From NCBI RefSeq assembly GCF_003347605.1, contig NZ_QDFZ01000008.1, positions 1-64,000 of the forward strand: a stretch of DNA of 64,000 nucleotides, given 5' to 3'. The notes beneath the pieces were generated by a model. It was not told the DNA's origin and made no database searches. It worked only from the letters and a program-made list of their open reading frames with translations. Of this stretch, positions 6,416 through 15,055 are shown piece by piece. The stretch's first letter is position 1. The number at the start of each line of letters is the position of its first letter. A program made the position numbers and the translations under genes. Origin of the DNA: Chryseobacterium sp. KLBC 52 (lineage in GTDB: Bacteria; Bacteroidota; Bacteroidia; Flavobacteriales; Weeksellaceae).

Positions 6416-7588
6416 ATGATACAAAAAAAATTATGGTCGTTAGTGGCACTGTTGGGATTCATCAGCATATTTGCCGGGAATCTTAAAGTGAAAGTGTATA
6501 ATCCGGGAACAAAAGCTATTTTTCCCATTACCTCTACCATTATTTATGGAGATAAAGATGCTGTACTTGTAGATGCTCAGTTTCAGAAACAATATGCAGA
6601 ACAGCTGGTAAAAGAAATAAAAGCAACAGGAAAGAACCTGAAAACCGTTTTTATTTCTCACAGCGATCCGGATTTCTATTTTGGATTGGATGTGATTAAA
6701 AAAGCTTTTCCTAATGCTAAAATTATTTCAACAGCGCAGACTGCTTACCTGATATCAGCTTCAAAAGATGATAAAATGGGAGTGTGGAAACCACAGCTGA
6801 AGGCAGATGCCCCATCAGAAATTATAGTTCCTGAAGCAGTTACTTCGATTCCTGATCTTGAAGGAAACAAAATTGAAATCAGACAAAATCCTGAAGATCC
6901 TGCCCATAGCTTTCTTTGGATTCCGTCCATCAAAACCATTGCAGGCGGGATTTCAGTTTCTGTTGGTTCACATCTCTGGATGGCAGATACTCAGAATGTA
7001 AAAGCAATCGATCAATGGATAGCACAGATTGATGCTATGAAAGGTTTGAAACCGGAGAAAGTTATTCCTTCTCATTTTGGAGAACTTTCCACATCACCAC
7101 AATCTCTTGATTTTGTGAAAAACTATCTGGAAAATTATAAACAGGCAGTTACTGAAAACAAAACTACATCTGCAATTGTAGATTTTATGGTAAAAAAATA
7201 CCCTGATCTGCCAGGAAAAGAAGAACTGGAAATGGGAGTAAAGGTTTATCTTAAAGAAATGGACTGGGATCTTAAATCACCCTATCCGGCCATCGGACAT
7301 AAAGTGGAAGTGGACTTTGGAGAAGTAAAATTCGTTCTCGACTTTAAAGATAATAAAACCATGACATTCACAGGAACAGCCGGAAGTTCAAAAAACAGTA
7401 CAGATACCGTAGAATATACTGCTGTAGAGGTAGCAAAAAATGTTTTTATGGTCTATTGGCATGAGCCGCATCTTGGTTTCAATGTAACCCATATTCAGGA
7501 TTATAATAAAAATATCATCTATTCGAATATTGCTGGTCCGGACGGTACATTTACCCACCCGAAAGGAACGCTTAAAATCTTAAAGTAA
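6416..7588 (+). CDS. MBL-fold protein with degenerate metal site fused to a MoaF-like C-terminal domain
   Basis: A 390-residue protein with a hydrophobic N-terminus (residues 5-20) that could be a signal peptide. Residues 30-240 form a metallo-beta-lactamase fold. The key metal motif reads SHSDPDFYFG (residues 81-90), so the usual H-x-H-x-D-H is H82, D84, D86, F87, with two ligands changed. His164 and His220 may fill later ligand positions. Residues 295-390 resemble the MoaF C-terminal lipocalin-like domain (VEYTAVEVAKNVFMVYWHE). It is the last gene of the Rrf2 unit and is followed by a terminator. Altered ligands suggest changed metal use or a binding role. Confidence 0.75.
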   Translation: MIQKKLWSLVALLGFISIFAGNLKVKVYNPGTKAIFPITSTIIYGDKDAVLVDAQFQKQYAEQLVKEIKATGKNLKTVFISHSDPDFYFGLDVIKKAFPNAKIISTAQTAYLISASKDDKMGVWKPQLKADAPSEIIVPEAVTSIPDLEGNKIEIRQNPEDPAHSFLWIPSIKTIAGGISVSVGSHLWMADTQNVKAIDQWIAQIDAMKGLKPEKVIPSHFGELSTSPQSLDFVKNYLENYKQAVTENKTTSAIVDFMVKKYPDLPGKEELEMGVKVYLKEMDWDLKSPYPAIGHKVEVDFGEVKFVLDFKDNKTMTFTGTAGSSKNSTDTVEYTAVEVAKNVFMVYWHEPHLGFNVTHIQDYNKNIIYSNIAGPDGTFTHPKGTLKILK

Positions 7589-7616
7589 AAAACAGCTGCC
7601 AATGCAGCTGTTTTTT
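7587..7616 (+). terminator. Terminator of the Rrf2-oxidoreductase-MBL unit
   Basis: A 13-bp perfect stem (AAAAAACAGCTGC / GCAGCTGTTTTTT) with a CAAT loop ends in T residues. It overlaps the stop codon. Confidence 0.88.
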
Positions 7617-7861
7617 ATATCAATTAAAATGAAATATCCTCAACGCTTCGTTAAATCAGCTTGCTGATTCCAACTTTGCCTCCTTAGACTCAAAAGAAAG
7701 CAAATTAAAAACTTTGCGTTAAAATTACCTCTCACAGATTTTCAGATTATGCAGATCTATGATCATGAAAATTATATTCGTGATTCGTGATATTAGTGAA
7801 ACTATTCGTGTTCTTCGTGTTTAAAAAAGGCCTTTAAATGAATACTCTATTTTTTAAAACC
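7617..7861. other. Gene-free spacer with degraded repeats
   Basis: The spacer between convergent genes holds short repeated words (ttcgtgattcgtgatattag, attcgtgttcttcgtgttt, actttgcgtt) that resemble eroded dispersed intergenic repeats. No coding frame or RNA structure stands out. Confidence 0.5.
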
Positions 7862-7889
7862 AAAAAACTGCCTCATAAGAGACAGTTTT
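7862..7889 (-). terminator. Terminator of the M23 peptidase gene
   Basis: Stem 7864-7874 / 7879-7889 with one G-T pair and a 4-nt loop. On the minus strand the stem is followed by six T residues. Confidence 0.8.
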
Positions 7890-7893
7890 CTTT

Positions 7894-8925
7894 TTATAGA
7901 TTCATAAACAATTTCGGGTTAATCGGAGTATTGTTTTTGTGTACTTCATAATGAAGATGAGGCCCGGTGGAGCGCCCGGAATTTCCGGATTTTGCAATGA
8001 CCTGACCTACTTTTACTTTTTCGTTTACTTTAGCAACAAGCTGAGATAAATGTCCATATAAAGTAGCCAGTCCGTTTCCGTGAGAAACAATCACACAGTT
8101 TCCATAGCCTCCTTTTTGTCCGGAAAAAATGATTGTTCCGGCAGCAGCAGCTCTTACATCAGAGCCATAGGCAACAGCAATGTCCAGCCCTTTATGGAAC
8201 TGCATCTGATCAGCTTCAGCAGGTGGATTGTTTTTTTCAGCCACAGCAGTTTTAGTTGCAGGTGTTCCCGAAGCAGCTTTTGTTGTCGTTGCAGGAGCAG
8301 AAGTTGCAGCTACAGGAGCCGCTTTTGGGGTAACCATAACTTTTACTTCTCTTTTATTTCCATAGCTGTCCGTAAGTTCAATGACTTTTTCCACAGGTTC
8401 AGCTTTTACTTCAGGCTTGGCAGCTGCCACTACTGTTGGTTTTGCCTCTGTTGCTGCACTTGATCTTACCGAAGCAAAAACAGTTTTGAAAGGAATAGGA
8501 TTTTTTCTTATCCCGAAATTAGAGGAAATATATCCGTCAGTAGGCATTCCTAATGGAACCTGCATTAGTTTTTTCTGAAGATCCATCAGATATTGGCTGT
8601 ATCGGTTAGCCTGTTTGGAAAGATAAATAGAATTGGAGATACTGTCCTGGTTGAGCATCATTAGTTTTTCATTAGTGATGTCTTTGGACTTCAGGAAGGA
8701 GTTGAGTTGAGCAACGGTTTGATCTACAAGAGTAAGATCAGTTTTCATTTTTAAATAATCTACACTGTCTTTTTCAGTGTTTATTTTTACAAGGTTTACT
8801 TCGTAGGTTTTGTCATCTCTTTCAGAAAAGAGCTTCGCAATGAATACACCTTGTGCAAAAACTACTAGTAAAAGTCCTCCCAGGAGAATGTTTACGTTCT
8901 TCTTGCTGTTTAGAAATTTTTTCAT
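7894..8925 (-). CDS. M23-family peptidoglycan DD-metalloendopeptidase, membrane anchored
   Basis: A 343-residue protein with an N-terminal membrane segment (about residues 12-31), a coiled-coil region (about 40-125), a linker rich in Ala, Thr and Pro (about 150-240) and a C-terminal LytM/M23 domain. The zinc and catalytic residues are present as HKGLD (His244, Asp248) and HLHYEV (His323, His325). It should cut peptide cross-links of the cell wall from the periplasmic side of the inner membrane. The low-complexity linker is long and variable-looking and probably spans to the wall. A TAAATTTG box lies 39 nt upstream. Confidence 0.92.
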   Translation of the reverse strand: MKKFLNSKKNVNILLGGLLLVVFAQGVFIAKLFSERDDKTYEVNLVKINTEKDSVDYLKMKTDLTLVDQTVAQLNSFLKSKDITNEKLMMLNQDSISNSIYLSKQANRYSQYLMDLQKKLMQVPLGMPTDGYISSNFGIRKNPIPFKTVFASVRSSAATEAKPTVVAAAKPEVKAEPVEKVIELTDSYGNKREVKVMVTPKAAPVAATSAPATTTKAASGTPATKTAVAEKNNPPAEADQMQFHKGLDIAVAYGSDVRAAAAGTIIFSGQKGGYGNCVIVSHGNGLATLYGHLSQLVAKVNEKVKVGQVIAKSGNSGRSTGPHLHYEVHKNNTPINPKLFMNL

Positions 8926-8963
8926 ATTTCTTCTCTTAGTAAGTTAAAACGGTTTTGAAGCTG

Positions 8964-8971
8964 CAAATTTA
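8964..8971 (-). promoter_or_regulatory. -7 box TAaaTTTG of the M23 gene
   Basis: The minus strand reads TAAATTTG 39 nt before the start codon at 8925. No clear -33 TTG is seen. Confidence 0.5.
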
Positions 8972-9124
8972 ATTAAAAATAAGCTTTGTGAGTTATTTTT
9001 AATTAAAATTCAGTTTTTTCTGTATTTAACGGCTAATTAGCTATTTAATTGTATTGTAGTGTTAATTTTTTCAGAAAATGGCTTTTATCATAGTTTCAAA
9101 GCCCGCGTTACGTCTTTGTTTTAA

Positions 9125-9132
9125 TATCTTTG
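9125..9132 (+). promoter_or_regulatory. -7 box TAtcTTTG of gpsA
   Basis: TATCTTTG ends 17 nt before the ATG at 9150 and lies inside a longer open frame beginning at 9078. It therefore supports the downstream start. Confidence 0.6.
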
Positions 9133-9149
9133 CAGTTCACATTCCAATT

Positions 9150-10190
9150 ATGGCTAAAAAGAAAATTATTTCAGAATCTTCGAATCCAAAAAAGAATAAA
9201 AAGGATATTTCTGTAGGAGTTGTAGGAAGCGGAAGTTTTGCAACCGCTATTGTAAAAATGCTTGTTGAAAACTGCAAAGTAGTACACTGGTGTGTAAGAA
9301 ATGAATTTGTAAAAGGAGCTATTGAGCTTCGTGGACATAACCCGACTTATCTTACGGCTGCCCATTTTAATCTTAAAAGTTTAAAACTGACAACAGATAT
9401 TAACGAACTGGTTACTGCCTGTGATGTTATTGTTCTGGCAACACCGTCTATCTATCTGTCTGATATGTTGGATAAAATGACCTGTGATTATTCAGATAAA
9501 ATCTTTATTTCAGCAATTAAAGGAATTATTCCTAAAGTAAATGACGTGGTAGCGCACTATCTGCGTGATGAATTTAAAATTGGTTTCAGAAATCAGGCCG
9601 TTATTGCAGGTCCTTGTCATGCAGAAGAGGTGGCTATGGAAAGACTTTCTTATCTCACTATTGCGGCCGTAGAAGATGAGACTGCTGAAAAACTTGAAGG
9701 AATCTTCAGTTCAGATTTTATCAAAGTTCATACAAGCAAAGATATTTTAGGAAATGAATACAGCGCCATTCTTAAAAATATTTTTGCCATCGGAGCGGGA
9801 ATAGCAAGTGGATTAGGATATGGAGACAACTTTACAGCCGTATTTGTTTCCAATGCGATCCGTGAAATGGAAACATTCCTGGAGGCGATTTATGAGGCAC
9901 CAAGAGACGTGAATGAAAGTGCTTATCTGGGTGACCTTTTGGTAACGGCGTATTCACTTTTCTCTAGAAACAGAAACCTTGGAAACCTGATCGGAAAAGG
10001 ATATACCGTGAAGTCTGCCATTCAGTCTATGAACATGGTAGCAGAAGGATATTACGCAGCAGATTCCATTTATAAGACTGCGAAACAGAAAAACCTTAAA
10101 CTCCCGATTATTGATACCGTATATGCTATTTTGTATGAAGGTAAAAATGCTGAAAAGCAGTTTAAAAAACTGACCGCAAAATTGAATTAA
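9150..10190 (+). CDS. gpsA: NAD(P)H-dependent glycerol-3-phosphate dehydrogenase
   Basis: A 346-residue cytoplasmic enzyme that reduces dihydroxyacetone phosphate to sn-glycerol 3-phosphate for phospholipid synthesis. The Rossmann motif is VGVVGSGSFATAIVKML (about residues 23-39). The substrate and catalytic region shows AVIAGPCHAEEVA and the conserved lysine in EYSAILKNIFAIGAGIASGL, both typical of GpsA. The N-terminus carries an extra Lys/Ser-rich stretch of about 20 residues. The start follows from the -7 box. Two hairpins follow the gene. Confidence 0.93.
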   Translation: MAKKKIISESSNPKKNKKDISVGVVGSGSFATAIVKMLVENCKVVHWCVRNEFVKGAIELRGHNPTYLTAAHFNLKSLKLTTDINELVTACDVIVLATPSIYLSDMLDKMTCDYSDKIFISAIKGIIPKVNDVVAHYLRDEFKIGFRNQAVIAGPCHAEEVAMERLSYLTIAAVEDETAEKLEGIFSSDFIKVHTSKDILGNEYSAILKNIFAIGAGIASGLGYGDNFTAVFVSNAIREMETFLEAIYEAPRDVNESAYLGDLLVTAYSLFSRNRNLGNLIGKGYTVKSAIQSMNMVAEGYYAADSIYKTAKQKNLKLPIIDTVYAILYEGKNAEKQFKKLTAKLN

Positions 10191-10193
10191 AAA

Positions 10194-10221
10194 AACAGGA
10201 CCTTAAAAATTAAGTCCTGTT
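10194..10221 (+). terminator. Hairpin after gpsA (first)
   Basis: The stem pairs AACAGGACCTTAA with TTAAGTCCTGTT and has one bulged C. It is followed by only a weak T-run, so it is probably an inefficient terminator backed up by the next one. Confidence 0.6.
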
Positions 10222-10235
10222 AAACATAAATAATG

Positions 10236-10269
10236 AAACTTAAGCATTTTTCATGCTTAAGTTTTTTTT
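10236..10269 (+). terminator. Strong terminator after gpsA (second)
   Basis: A 12-bp perfect stem (AAACTTAAGCAT / ATGCTTAAGTTT), a TTTTC loop and eight T residues. The T-run touches the stop codon of the convergent gene ending at 10268. Confidence 0.85.
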
Positions 10270-11038
10270 ATAGACTCATCTTGGTAATGACAAGTGATAA
10301 TGATGATCTTACATTAAGATTACTGGCAGTAAAACCGTTTCCTGTATCAAATTCAAACTTCTGACGGATCGTTGTTGGAGCTGCCAATGTTAAAAAGTAA
10401 CTTCCCTGGAAAAATGTAAAAGAGCTTGACAGCTGGCACATTCTGTTGGTTTCTGTAATGGTTGCGCTGGTAGCAGAATTAATCAGATAAGAACGGGTAC
10501 AGGTGAAATTCTGGGAAAGATACTGTGTGTTAGCTGTACCGTTATTATTATTCGCATTGCTGGAATCCACAGAATACCGTACAATATAAGTTCCGGCAGG
10601 CAGGGTAATCGTTGAATTATCCGCTCCTAGTGAAGCTCCTGTAATTTTATTTGAAGTTACCGTAAAACTTCCCAATGTATTATTCGTGCTTCCGGTAGGA
10701 ATAAGTACCCCCGGACTGATCAACAGAGACATGATCTGAGGTTCAGAACCGGAAACCACAATACGCTGCCATTGATTTCTTACCCAAACATAATATCCTT
10801 TCGGAAAAGTAGATGCTCCTCCGCTATTGTAGATAATAAGCCCGTCTGCAGGATTCGCAATGGGAGTGGAGGTACTGTTCAGAACAAGCAGATCATATTG
10901 TGGAAAAAGAACGCCTTTATTGGAAGAACTAATGTCCAGAACACTGCTCGCATTGGGAGCGTTTGTATTAATACCAACTTGTGCATTTGAGAAAATGCTT
11001 AACAGTATCATACAGATTATGTAAATAGATGTTTTCAT
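10268..11038 (-). CDS. Secreted protein with VGINT...LDISSSNKGVLFP surface motif (paralogue 1 of 3)
   Basis: A 256-residue protein with a signal peptide ending ...IFSNAQ, followed at once by VGINTNAPNASSVLDI and KGVLFPQYDL. This opening is shared by many Bacteroidetes exported proteins, some of them tail-fibre-like. Residues 60-95 form a short conserved block (ANPADGLIIYNSGG, YYVWVRNQWQRI). The remainder is Ser/Thr/Asn-rich with beta-strand character. It has no recognisable T9SS sorting domain. It is the last of three related genes on the minus strand, separated from the middle one by 11 nt, so the three are very likely co-transcribed. Function unknown. Confidence 0.8.
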   Translation of the reverse strand: MKTSIYIICMILLSIFSNAQVGINTNAPNASSVLDISSSNKGVLFPQYDLLVLNSTSTPIANPADGLIIYNSGGASTFPKGYYVWVRNQWQRIVVSGSEPQIMSLLISPGVLIPTGSTNNTLGSFTVTSNKITGASLGADNSTITLPAGTYIVRYSVDSSNANNNNGTANTQYLSQNFTCTRSYLINSATSATITETNRMCQLSSSFTFFQGSYFLTLAAPTTIRQKFEFDTGNGFTASNLNVRSSLSLVITKMSL

Positions 11039-11049
11039 TGTGCAATTGA

Positions 11050-11871
11050 TTATTGATTAAGGGCTGATCTTTGAATATCAACTTTAGCATTCGTGATGAT
11101 GATTTCTCCGTTATTAGGCGTTGTTCCTCCGGATCCGTTCTGGTAAGTTCCTCCCGCATCATGAGCAATGGCAGGAACTAAAAGAATAGGAGCTGCTGAA
11201 GTAGTCACAAAAGAGAAACTCATATTCAGGGTATGGGTCTTATTACTGGCAATCGATTGGGCATTGATACTGATTGTTTTACCATACTGATTTCCGCTGG
11301 ACGGATCAATAAGCTTTACAAGATATTGATGCAGATGAACAGAAGTTCCCCCGATTCCGGCAGCAGTACTTTCAAGAGCTGTTCTGATGTTCAGGCATAC
11401 ATTCACCAGATAACCGCTGTTCCCGGGAAGTGTGATAATTCCTGTAGAAGTATTGTATAAAGCTCCGATATCATTGGATACAACAGTAAATGCGGCATCG
11501 CTGAAATTTTTGTAAGTACCGTTCGCAAAACCTCCAAGTATTGCATAGTCAGACGTGCGCTGAAGCATCATATAATCCACCAGATTATAGGTGTCAGACA
11601 ACTGAGTCCACCTATTGTTTTTCCAGATATAAAGCCCGGGACTGATGGAGTTTCCTTTATTGTAAACAACCAGTCCTTCTGCAGGATTATTTACCGGAGA
11701 GGTATTGTTCAAAACGTCGATAATATCCACTCTTGGAAGAAGTACTCCTTTACCGGCGGTCTGCGAAACATCCAGAACGGCTGAGCTGTTTACCGAGGTT
11801 TTCCCAATAGCAACCTGTGCATATAGGATGTGAGCTATGATCAATAATAGCAGGATATAACTTTTTTTCAT
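11050..11871 (-). CDS. Secreted protein with the same surface motif (paralogue 2 of 3)
   Basis: A 273-residue protein with a signal peptide ending ...HILYAQ and then VAIGKTSVNSSAVLDVS and GKGVLLPRVDI. The middle block (NNPAEGLVVYNKGN, GLYIWKNNRWTQL) matches the one in the gene at 10268-11038. The C-terminal two thirds are a Ser/Thr/Gly-rich beta-type domain with little similarity to the neighbours. No sorting domain or catalytic motif is seen. The gap to the upstream gene is 15 nt. Confidence 0.8.
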   Translation of the reverse strand: MKKSYILLLLIIAHILYAQVAIGKTSVNSSAVLDVSQTAGKGVLLPRVDIIDVLNNTSPVNNPAEGLVVYNKGNSISPGLYIWKNNRWTQLSDTYNLVDYMMLQRTSDYAILGGFANGTYKNFSDAAFTVVSNDIGALYNTSTGIITLPGNSGYLVNVCLNIRTALESTAAGIGGTSVHLHQYLVKLIDPSSGNQYGKTISINAQSIASNKTHTLNMSFSFVTTSAAPILLVPAIAHDAGGTYQNGSGGTTPNNGEIIITNAKVDIQRSALNQ

Positions 11872-11886
11872 ATGTTGATTGTTTTT

Positions 11887-12990
11887 TTATAACTGAGATA
11901 TTTTAATATAGGAGCCGGTAGGAATTACATTCACAAGATCATAGAATGTACTGTTCTGCATTCTTCCGAGATTTAATCTTAATCCTCCTATAATATTGGC
12001 GTTCACATTAGCAGGAACGGTGTAATAATAGGACCAGGTGGCAAGATGGTTGGTACTGACTTTAGAAACAATAGGAACTTCTTTCCTTGTAGCGCTTCCT
12101 GCAGTAAAACTGTTCGTCGTATTATTATAGGTATCGTTGATAAAATCTATAAAATACCCCATCAGGTAATAAGTACTCCCGGAAAGTGGGGCCGTTCCTC
12201 CCTGTCCCGATGGGCTTTCCTGCGGTGAGTTTAAATTCAGGTTAACCTCTACCAGATAATTTCCCTGGGGAAGAATCAGGGAATATCCTCCGAAAGTGTT
12301 CGGAAGTACTTTAAATCCGCTGATATTGGATACCCCGGAAACTGCAGGATTATTAACCATAAGCTGAGTGCTGGCACCGGCTATCGCATTGTCAAGAGCA
12401 GATAATGATCCGGTAAAATCAAGATAGGCAACCTTGGGTGTGTTTTGTGCATCAATTGTGCTTTGCCATGAATTGGTACTGCTGTTAAAAAAATGAAGAG
12501 CCTTGTTGTTGCTGTTAGTTCCTCCATTGAATCCAATAAGTCCGTTGGCAGGAGAGGCAACAGGGCTCGTTGTGCTAGTAAGGTTGGTAATATTCAGGTT
12601 AGGAAACAATACTCCTTTATTGCCTCCGGAAACAGTTATCGTAGGAGCGGTAGTATAGCCGCTACCTCCGTTGTTTATCGTTATACCAGTTAGCTGACCA
12701 TTGGAAACAACTGCTGTAGCACGGGCTTTTGAACCTCCGTTGACGACAGATCCACCTCCGTAAAAATTAATTGTTGGTGCTGAAGTATAACCGCTTCCGC
12801 CGTTATTGATGGTAATCCCGGTAACAGCACCTCCCGAAATGGTGGCGGTAGCTGTGGCTGGGGTTCCACTGAAGTTCTCAATGTGCAGAATAGCACTGGG
12901 GTCCGGGGTGGACGTGTTGATTCCTACACTTCCGCTTTGGGCAAATCCCATTGTCGCGAACAGTGTACTCACGAAATTAATAATTCTCAT
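11887..12990 (-). CDS. Secreted protein with the surface motif interrupted by Gly-rich tandem repeats (paralogue 3 of 3)
   Basis: A 367-residue protein with a signal peptide (cleavage after ...GFAQ) and SGSVGINTSTPDPSAILHI. Between this and the NKGVLFPNLNI block lie two tandem repeats of about 40 residues, each with GITINNGGSGYT[ST]APTI (about residues 45-130). The related genes lack this insert. GGSGYT-x-AP repeats also occur in some phage structural proteins. The C-terminal domain is Ser/Asn-rich and ends in GSYIKISQL. It is the first gene of the three-gene unit. Confidence 0.8.
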   Translation of the reverse strand: MRIINFVSTLFATMGFAQSGSVGINTSTPDPSAILHIENFSGTPATATATISGGAVTGITINNGGSGYTSAPTINFYGGGSVVNGGSKARATAVVSNGQLTGITINNGGSGYTTAPTITVSGGNKGVLFPNLNITNLTSTTSPVASPANGLIGFNGGTNSNNKALHFFNSSTNSWQSTIDAQNTPKVAYLDFTGSLSALDNAIAGASTQLMVNNPAVSGVSNISGFKVLPNTFGGYSLILPQGNYLVEVNLNLNSPQESPSGQGGTAPLSGSTYYLMGYFIDFINDTYNNTTNSFTAGSATRKEVPIVSKVSTNHLATWSYYYTVPANVNANIIGGLRLNLGRMQNSTFYDLVNVIPTGSYIKISQL

Positions 12991-13491
12991 CTTTAGTATG
13001 TTTATGAAATAATTTTAATTAAATACTTGTTGGAATAGGTATTAAATCAATTGAAAGGTACATAAAAAAAACAGTTATGCAATGTGGTATGTGTGTGATT
13101 TCGTTTATAAAACTGAATATTTTTCAATAAAATGTGATATTTTATGTATTTAATGTAATTATTTATCACTTATTGTTGAAAAAGTTTAAGGGCGTAAATA
13201 GTTATGGTTACAGTATTTAATATGATGAACTTAAATAAACTTAAAATTTTATTAAATTTTCTTCCTGAAAAATGGGTCAATTAATTACCATTCAGTGAAT
13301 TAAAAAAATAAAAAATTAACATTTTCATCAAAAAATATTTTACATTATCAATCATTTCAATGGTACTTTATTGAAATTTTCCATGGTTTTTTGTTGTGTA
13401 CTCAATAAGTGTTTTAAGCGAAAAAATAACGTGTTAAAATCGTTCCGGTTTTTAAAACTTTTCCCGAAATTTGAAGTAAAATTTTAAAATT
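12991..13491. other. AT-rich gene-free region between divergent genes
   Basis: About 500 nt of strongly AT-rich DNA separates the secreted-protein operon (minus) from mqo (plus). It must carry promoters for both, but I see no clean TAnnTTTG box with a TTG partner. No coding frame or strong hairpin was found. The AT bias is higher than in the neighbouring spacers. Confidence 0.5.
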
Positions 13492-14988
13492 ATGTCACAA
13501 TCGCTTACAAGCAGAACACCGAAACCTAAATACGACGTTGTACTGATAGGCGGCGGAATCATGAGCGCCACTTTAGCAACGCTGCTTCATGAATTTGATC
13601 CAAATCTTGAAATCGCTATCTTCGAAAGACTCGGAAGGTTTGCCAAAGAAAGTACAGCTGCATGGAACAACGCCGGAACAGGACATTCCGCTTTTTGTGA
13701 GCTAAATTATACCCCTGAAAAACCAGATGGATCTATTGATATTTCCAAGGCAGAAAGCATTGCAGAGCAGTTTGAAATTTCAAAACAATTCTGGTCTTAT
13801 CTGATTACCAAAGGATATATTCATGAGCCCAAAGAATTTATCAATTCCTGTGCACACATGAGTCTGGTATTCGGAGAAAAAGATGCTGAATATCTTAAAA
13901 AACGTCATGATAAGATGGCAGAATCTGTCCTTTTTTCAGGAATGGAGTTTTCTACCGATCATGAAAAACTGAAAGAATGGATTCCTTTGGTGATGAGCAA
14001 AAGAAATCAGTCTGAAGTAATGGCTGCCACGAAGATGGATATGGGAACGGATGTGAACTTCGGAACACTGACAAGAAAAATGGGAAGACATCTTCTGGAA
14101 GATTCCAATGTAGAGGTTTTCTTATACCATGAAGTAAAAGACATCAGCCCGAGAGAAAGCGGTAAATGGGAAATGAAAGTGAAAGACAGAATCCACAGCC
14201 ACAAACAGGAAGTGGTGGCAGATTTTGTATTCATCGGGGCAGGAGGCTATGCGCTTCCGCTACTGGACAGCTCAGATATTAAGGAAAGTGAAGGATACGG
14301 AGGATTCCCGGTTTCCGGCCAGTGGCTGGTAAGCCACAATCAGGAGTTGGTAGAAAAACACCATGCTAAAGTATATACACAGGCTACGGTAGATGCTCCG
14401 CCAATGTCTGTTCCACACCTGGATCTTAGAATCATTGATGGTAAAAAAGCCCTTCTTTTCGGACCTTTTGCAGGATTCTCAACCAAATTCTTAAGAGAAG
14501 GAAGCTATCTCGATCTTCCTGAAAGTGTCAATACCAAAAACCTGAAATCACTTTTCGGAGCATGGTGGCATAATATTCCACTAACGAAATATCTGATCCA
14601 GCAGGTTGCCATGACGAAGTCTCAGAGAATGCAGCATTTGAGAGAATTTATCAAAGATGCTAAAGAAGAAGACTGGGAACTGAAAGTAGCAGGACAGAGA
14701 GTTCAGATCATCAAAAAAGATGAAAAAGAAGGGGGTAAGCTGGAATTCGGAACTGAGGTGGTCGTAAACAAGAGCGGAACAATTGCTTCTCTATTAGGAG
14801 CTTCATCCACAGCAGTATATGCCATGCTGAATGTGCTGGAAAAGTGCTTCCCGGAAAAACTACATGGAGAATGGAAAGGAAAGCTGCTTGAAATGGTTCC
14901 TTCTTACGGACAAAAACTGGCTGAGAATCCAGAGTTGACCCATGAAGTAAGAAATTATACCAAAGAAAAATTAGAATTAGAATATTAA
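13492..14988 (+). CDS. mqo: Malate:quinone oxidoreductase
   Basis: A 498-residue FAD enzyme that oxidises malate to oxaloacetate and passes electrons to the quinone pool as part of the TCA cycle and respiration. The FAD motif is DVVLIGGGIMSATLATLL (about residues 15-32), followed by the family block STAAWNNAGTGHSAFCELNY. A conserved segment is FVFIGAGGYALPLL, and the region GPFAGFSTKFL with GQRVQIIKKD is typical of Mqo. It acts at the inner face of the cytoplasmic membrane as a peripheral protein. The length matches the family. Confidence 0.95.
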   Translation: MSQSLTSRTPKPKYDVVLIGGGIMSATLATLLHEFDPNLEIAIFERLGRFAKESTAAWNNAGTGHSAFCELNYTPEKPDGSIDISKAESIAEQFEISKQFWSYLITKGYIHEPKEFINSCAHMSLVFGEKDAEYLKKRHDKMAESVLFSGMEFSTDHEKLKEWIPLVMSKRNQSEVMAATKMDMGTDVNFGTLTRKMGRHLLEDSNVEVFLYHEVKDISPRESGKWEMKVKDRIHSHKQEVVADFVFIGAGGYALPLLDSSDIKESEGYGGFPVSGQWLVSHNQELVEKHHAKVYTQATVDAPPMSVPHLDLRIIDGKKALLFGPFAGFSTKFLREGSYLDLPESVNTKNLKSLFGAWWHNIPLTKYLIQQVAMTKSQRMQHLREFIKDAKEEDWELKVAGQRVQIIKKDEKEGGKLEFGTEVVVNKSGTIASLLGASSTAVYAMLNVLEKCFPEKLHGEWKGKLLEMVPSYGQKLAENPELTHEVRNYTKEKLELEY

Positions 14989-15019
14989 CATCAATAATGA
15001 ACAATGAGTAATAAACACT

Positions 15020-15049
15020 ATTACTCATTGCTCATTACTTATTACTCAT
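15020..15049 (+). repeat. 30-nt ATTACTCAT-type repeat, copy A
   Basis: The sequence differs at two positions from the copy at 20111-20140. Both copies lie just upstream of a coding start. They look like members of a dispersed repeat built from attactcat units. Confidence 0.7.
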
Positions 15050-15055
15050 AAAAAG

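Noticed and set aside
6416..7588. A beta-lactamase resistance gene.
   Set aside because: The metal motif is altered, a MoaF-like domain is fused, and the context is an Rrf2 redox-type unit.
9078..9149. An earlier start for gpsA.
   Set aside because: It would run through the -7 box, and the extension has no signal or motif.
10268..12990. A prophage tail module.
   Set aside because: The proteins have signal peptides, and no capsid, terminase, integrase or lysis genes are near.
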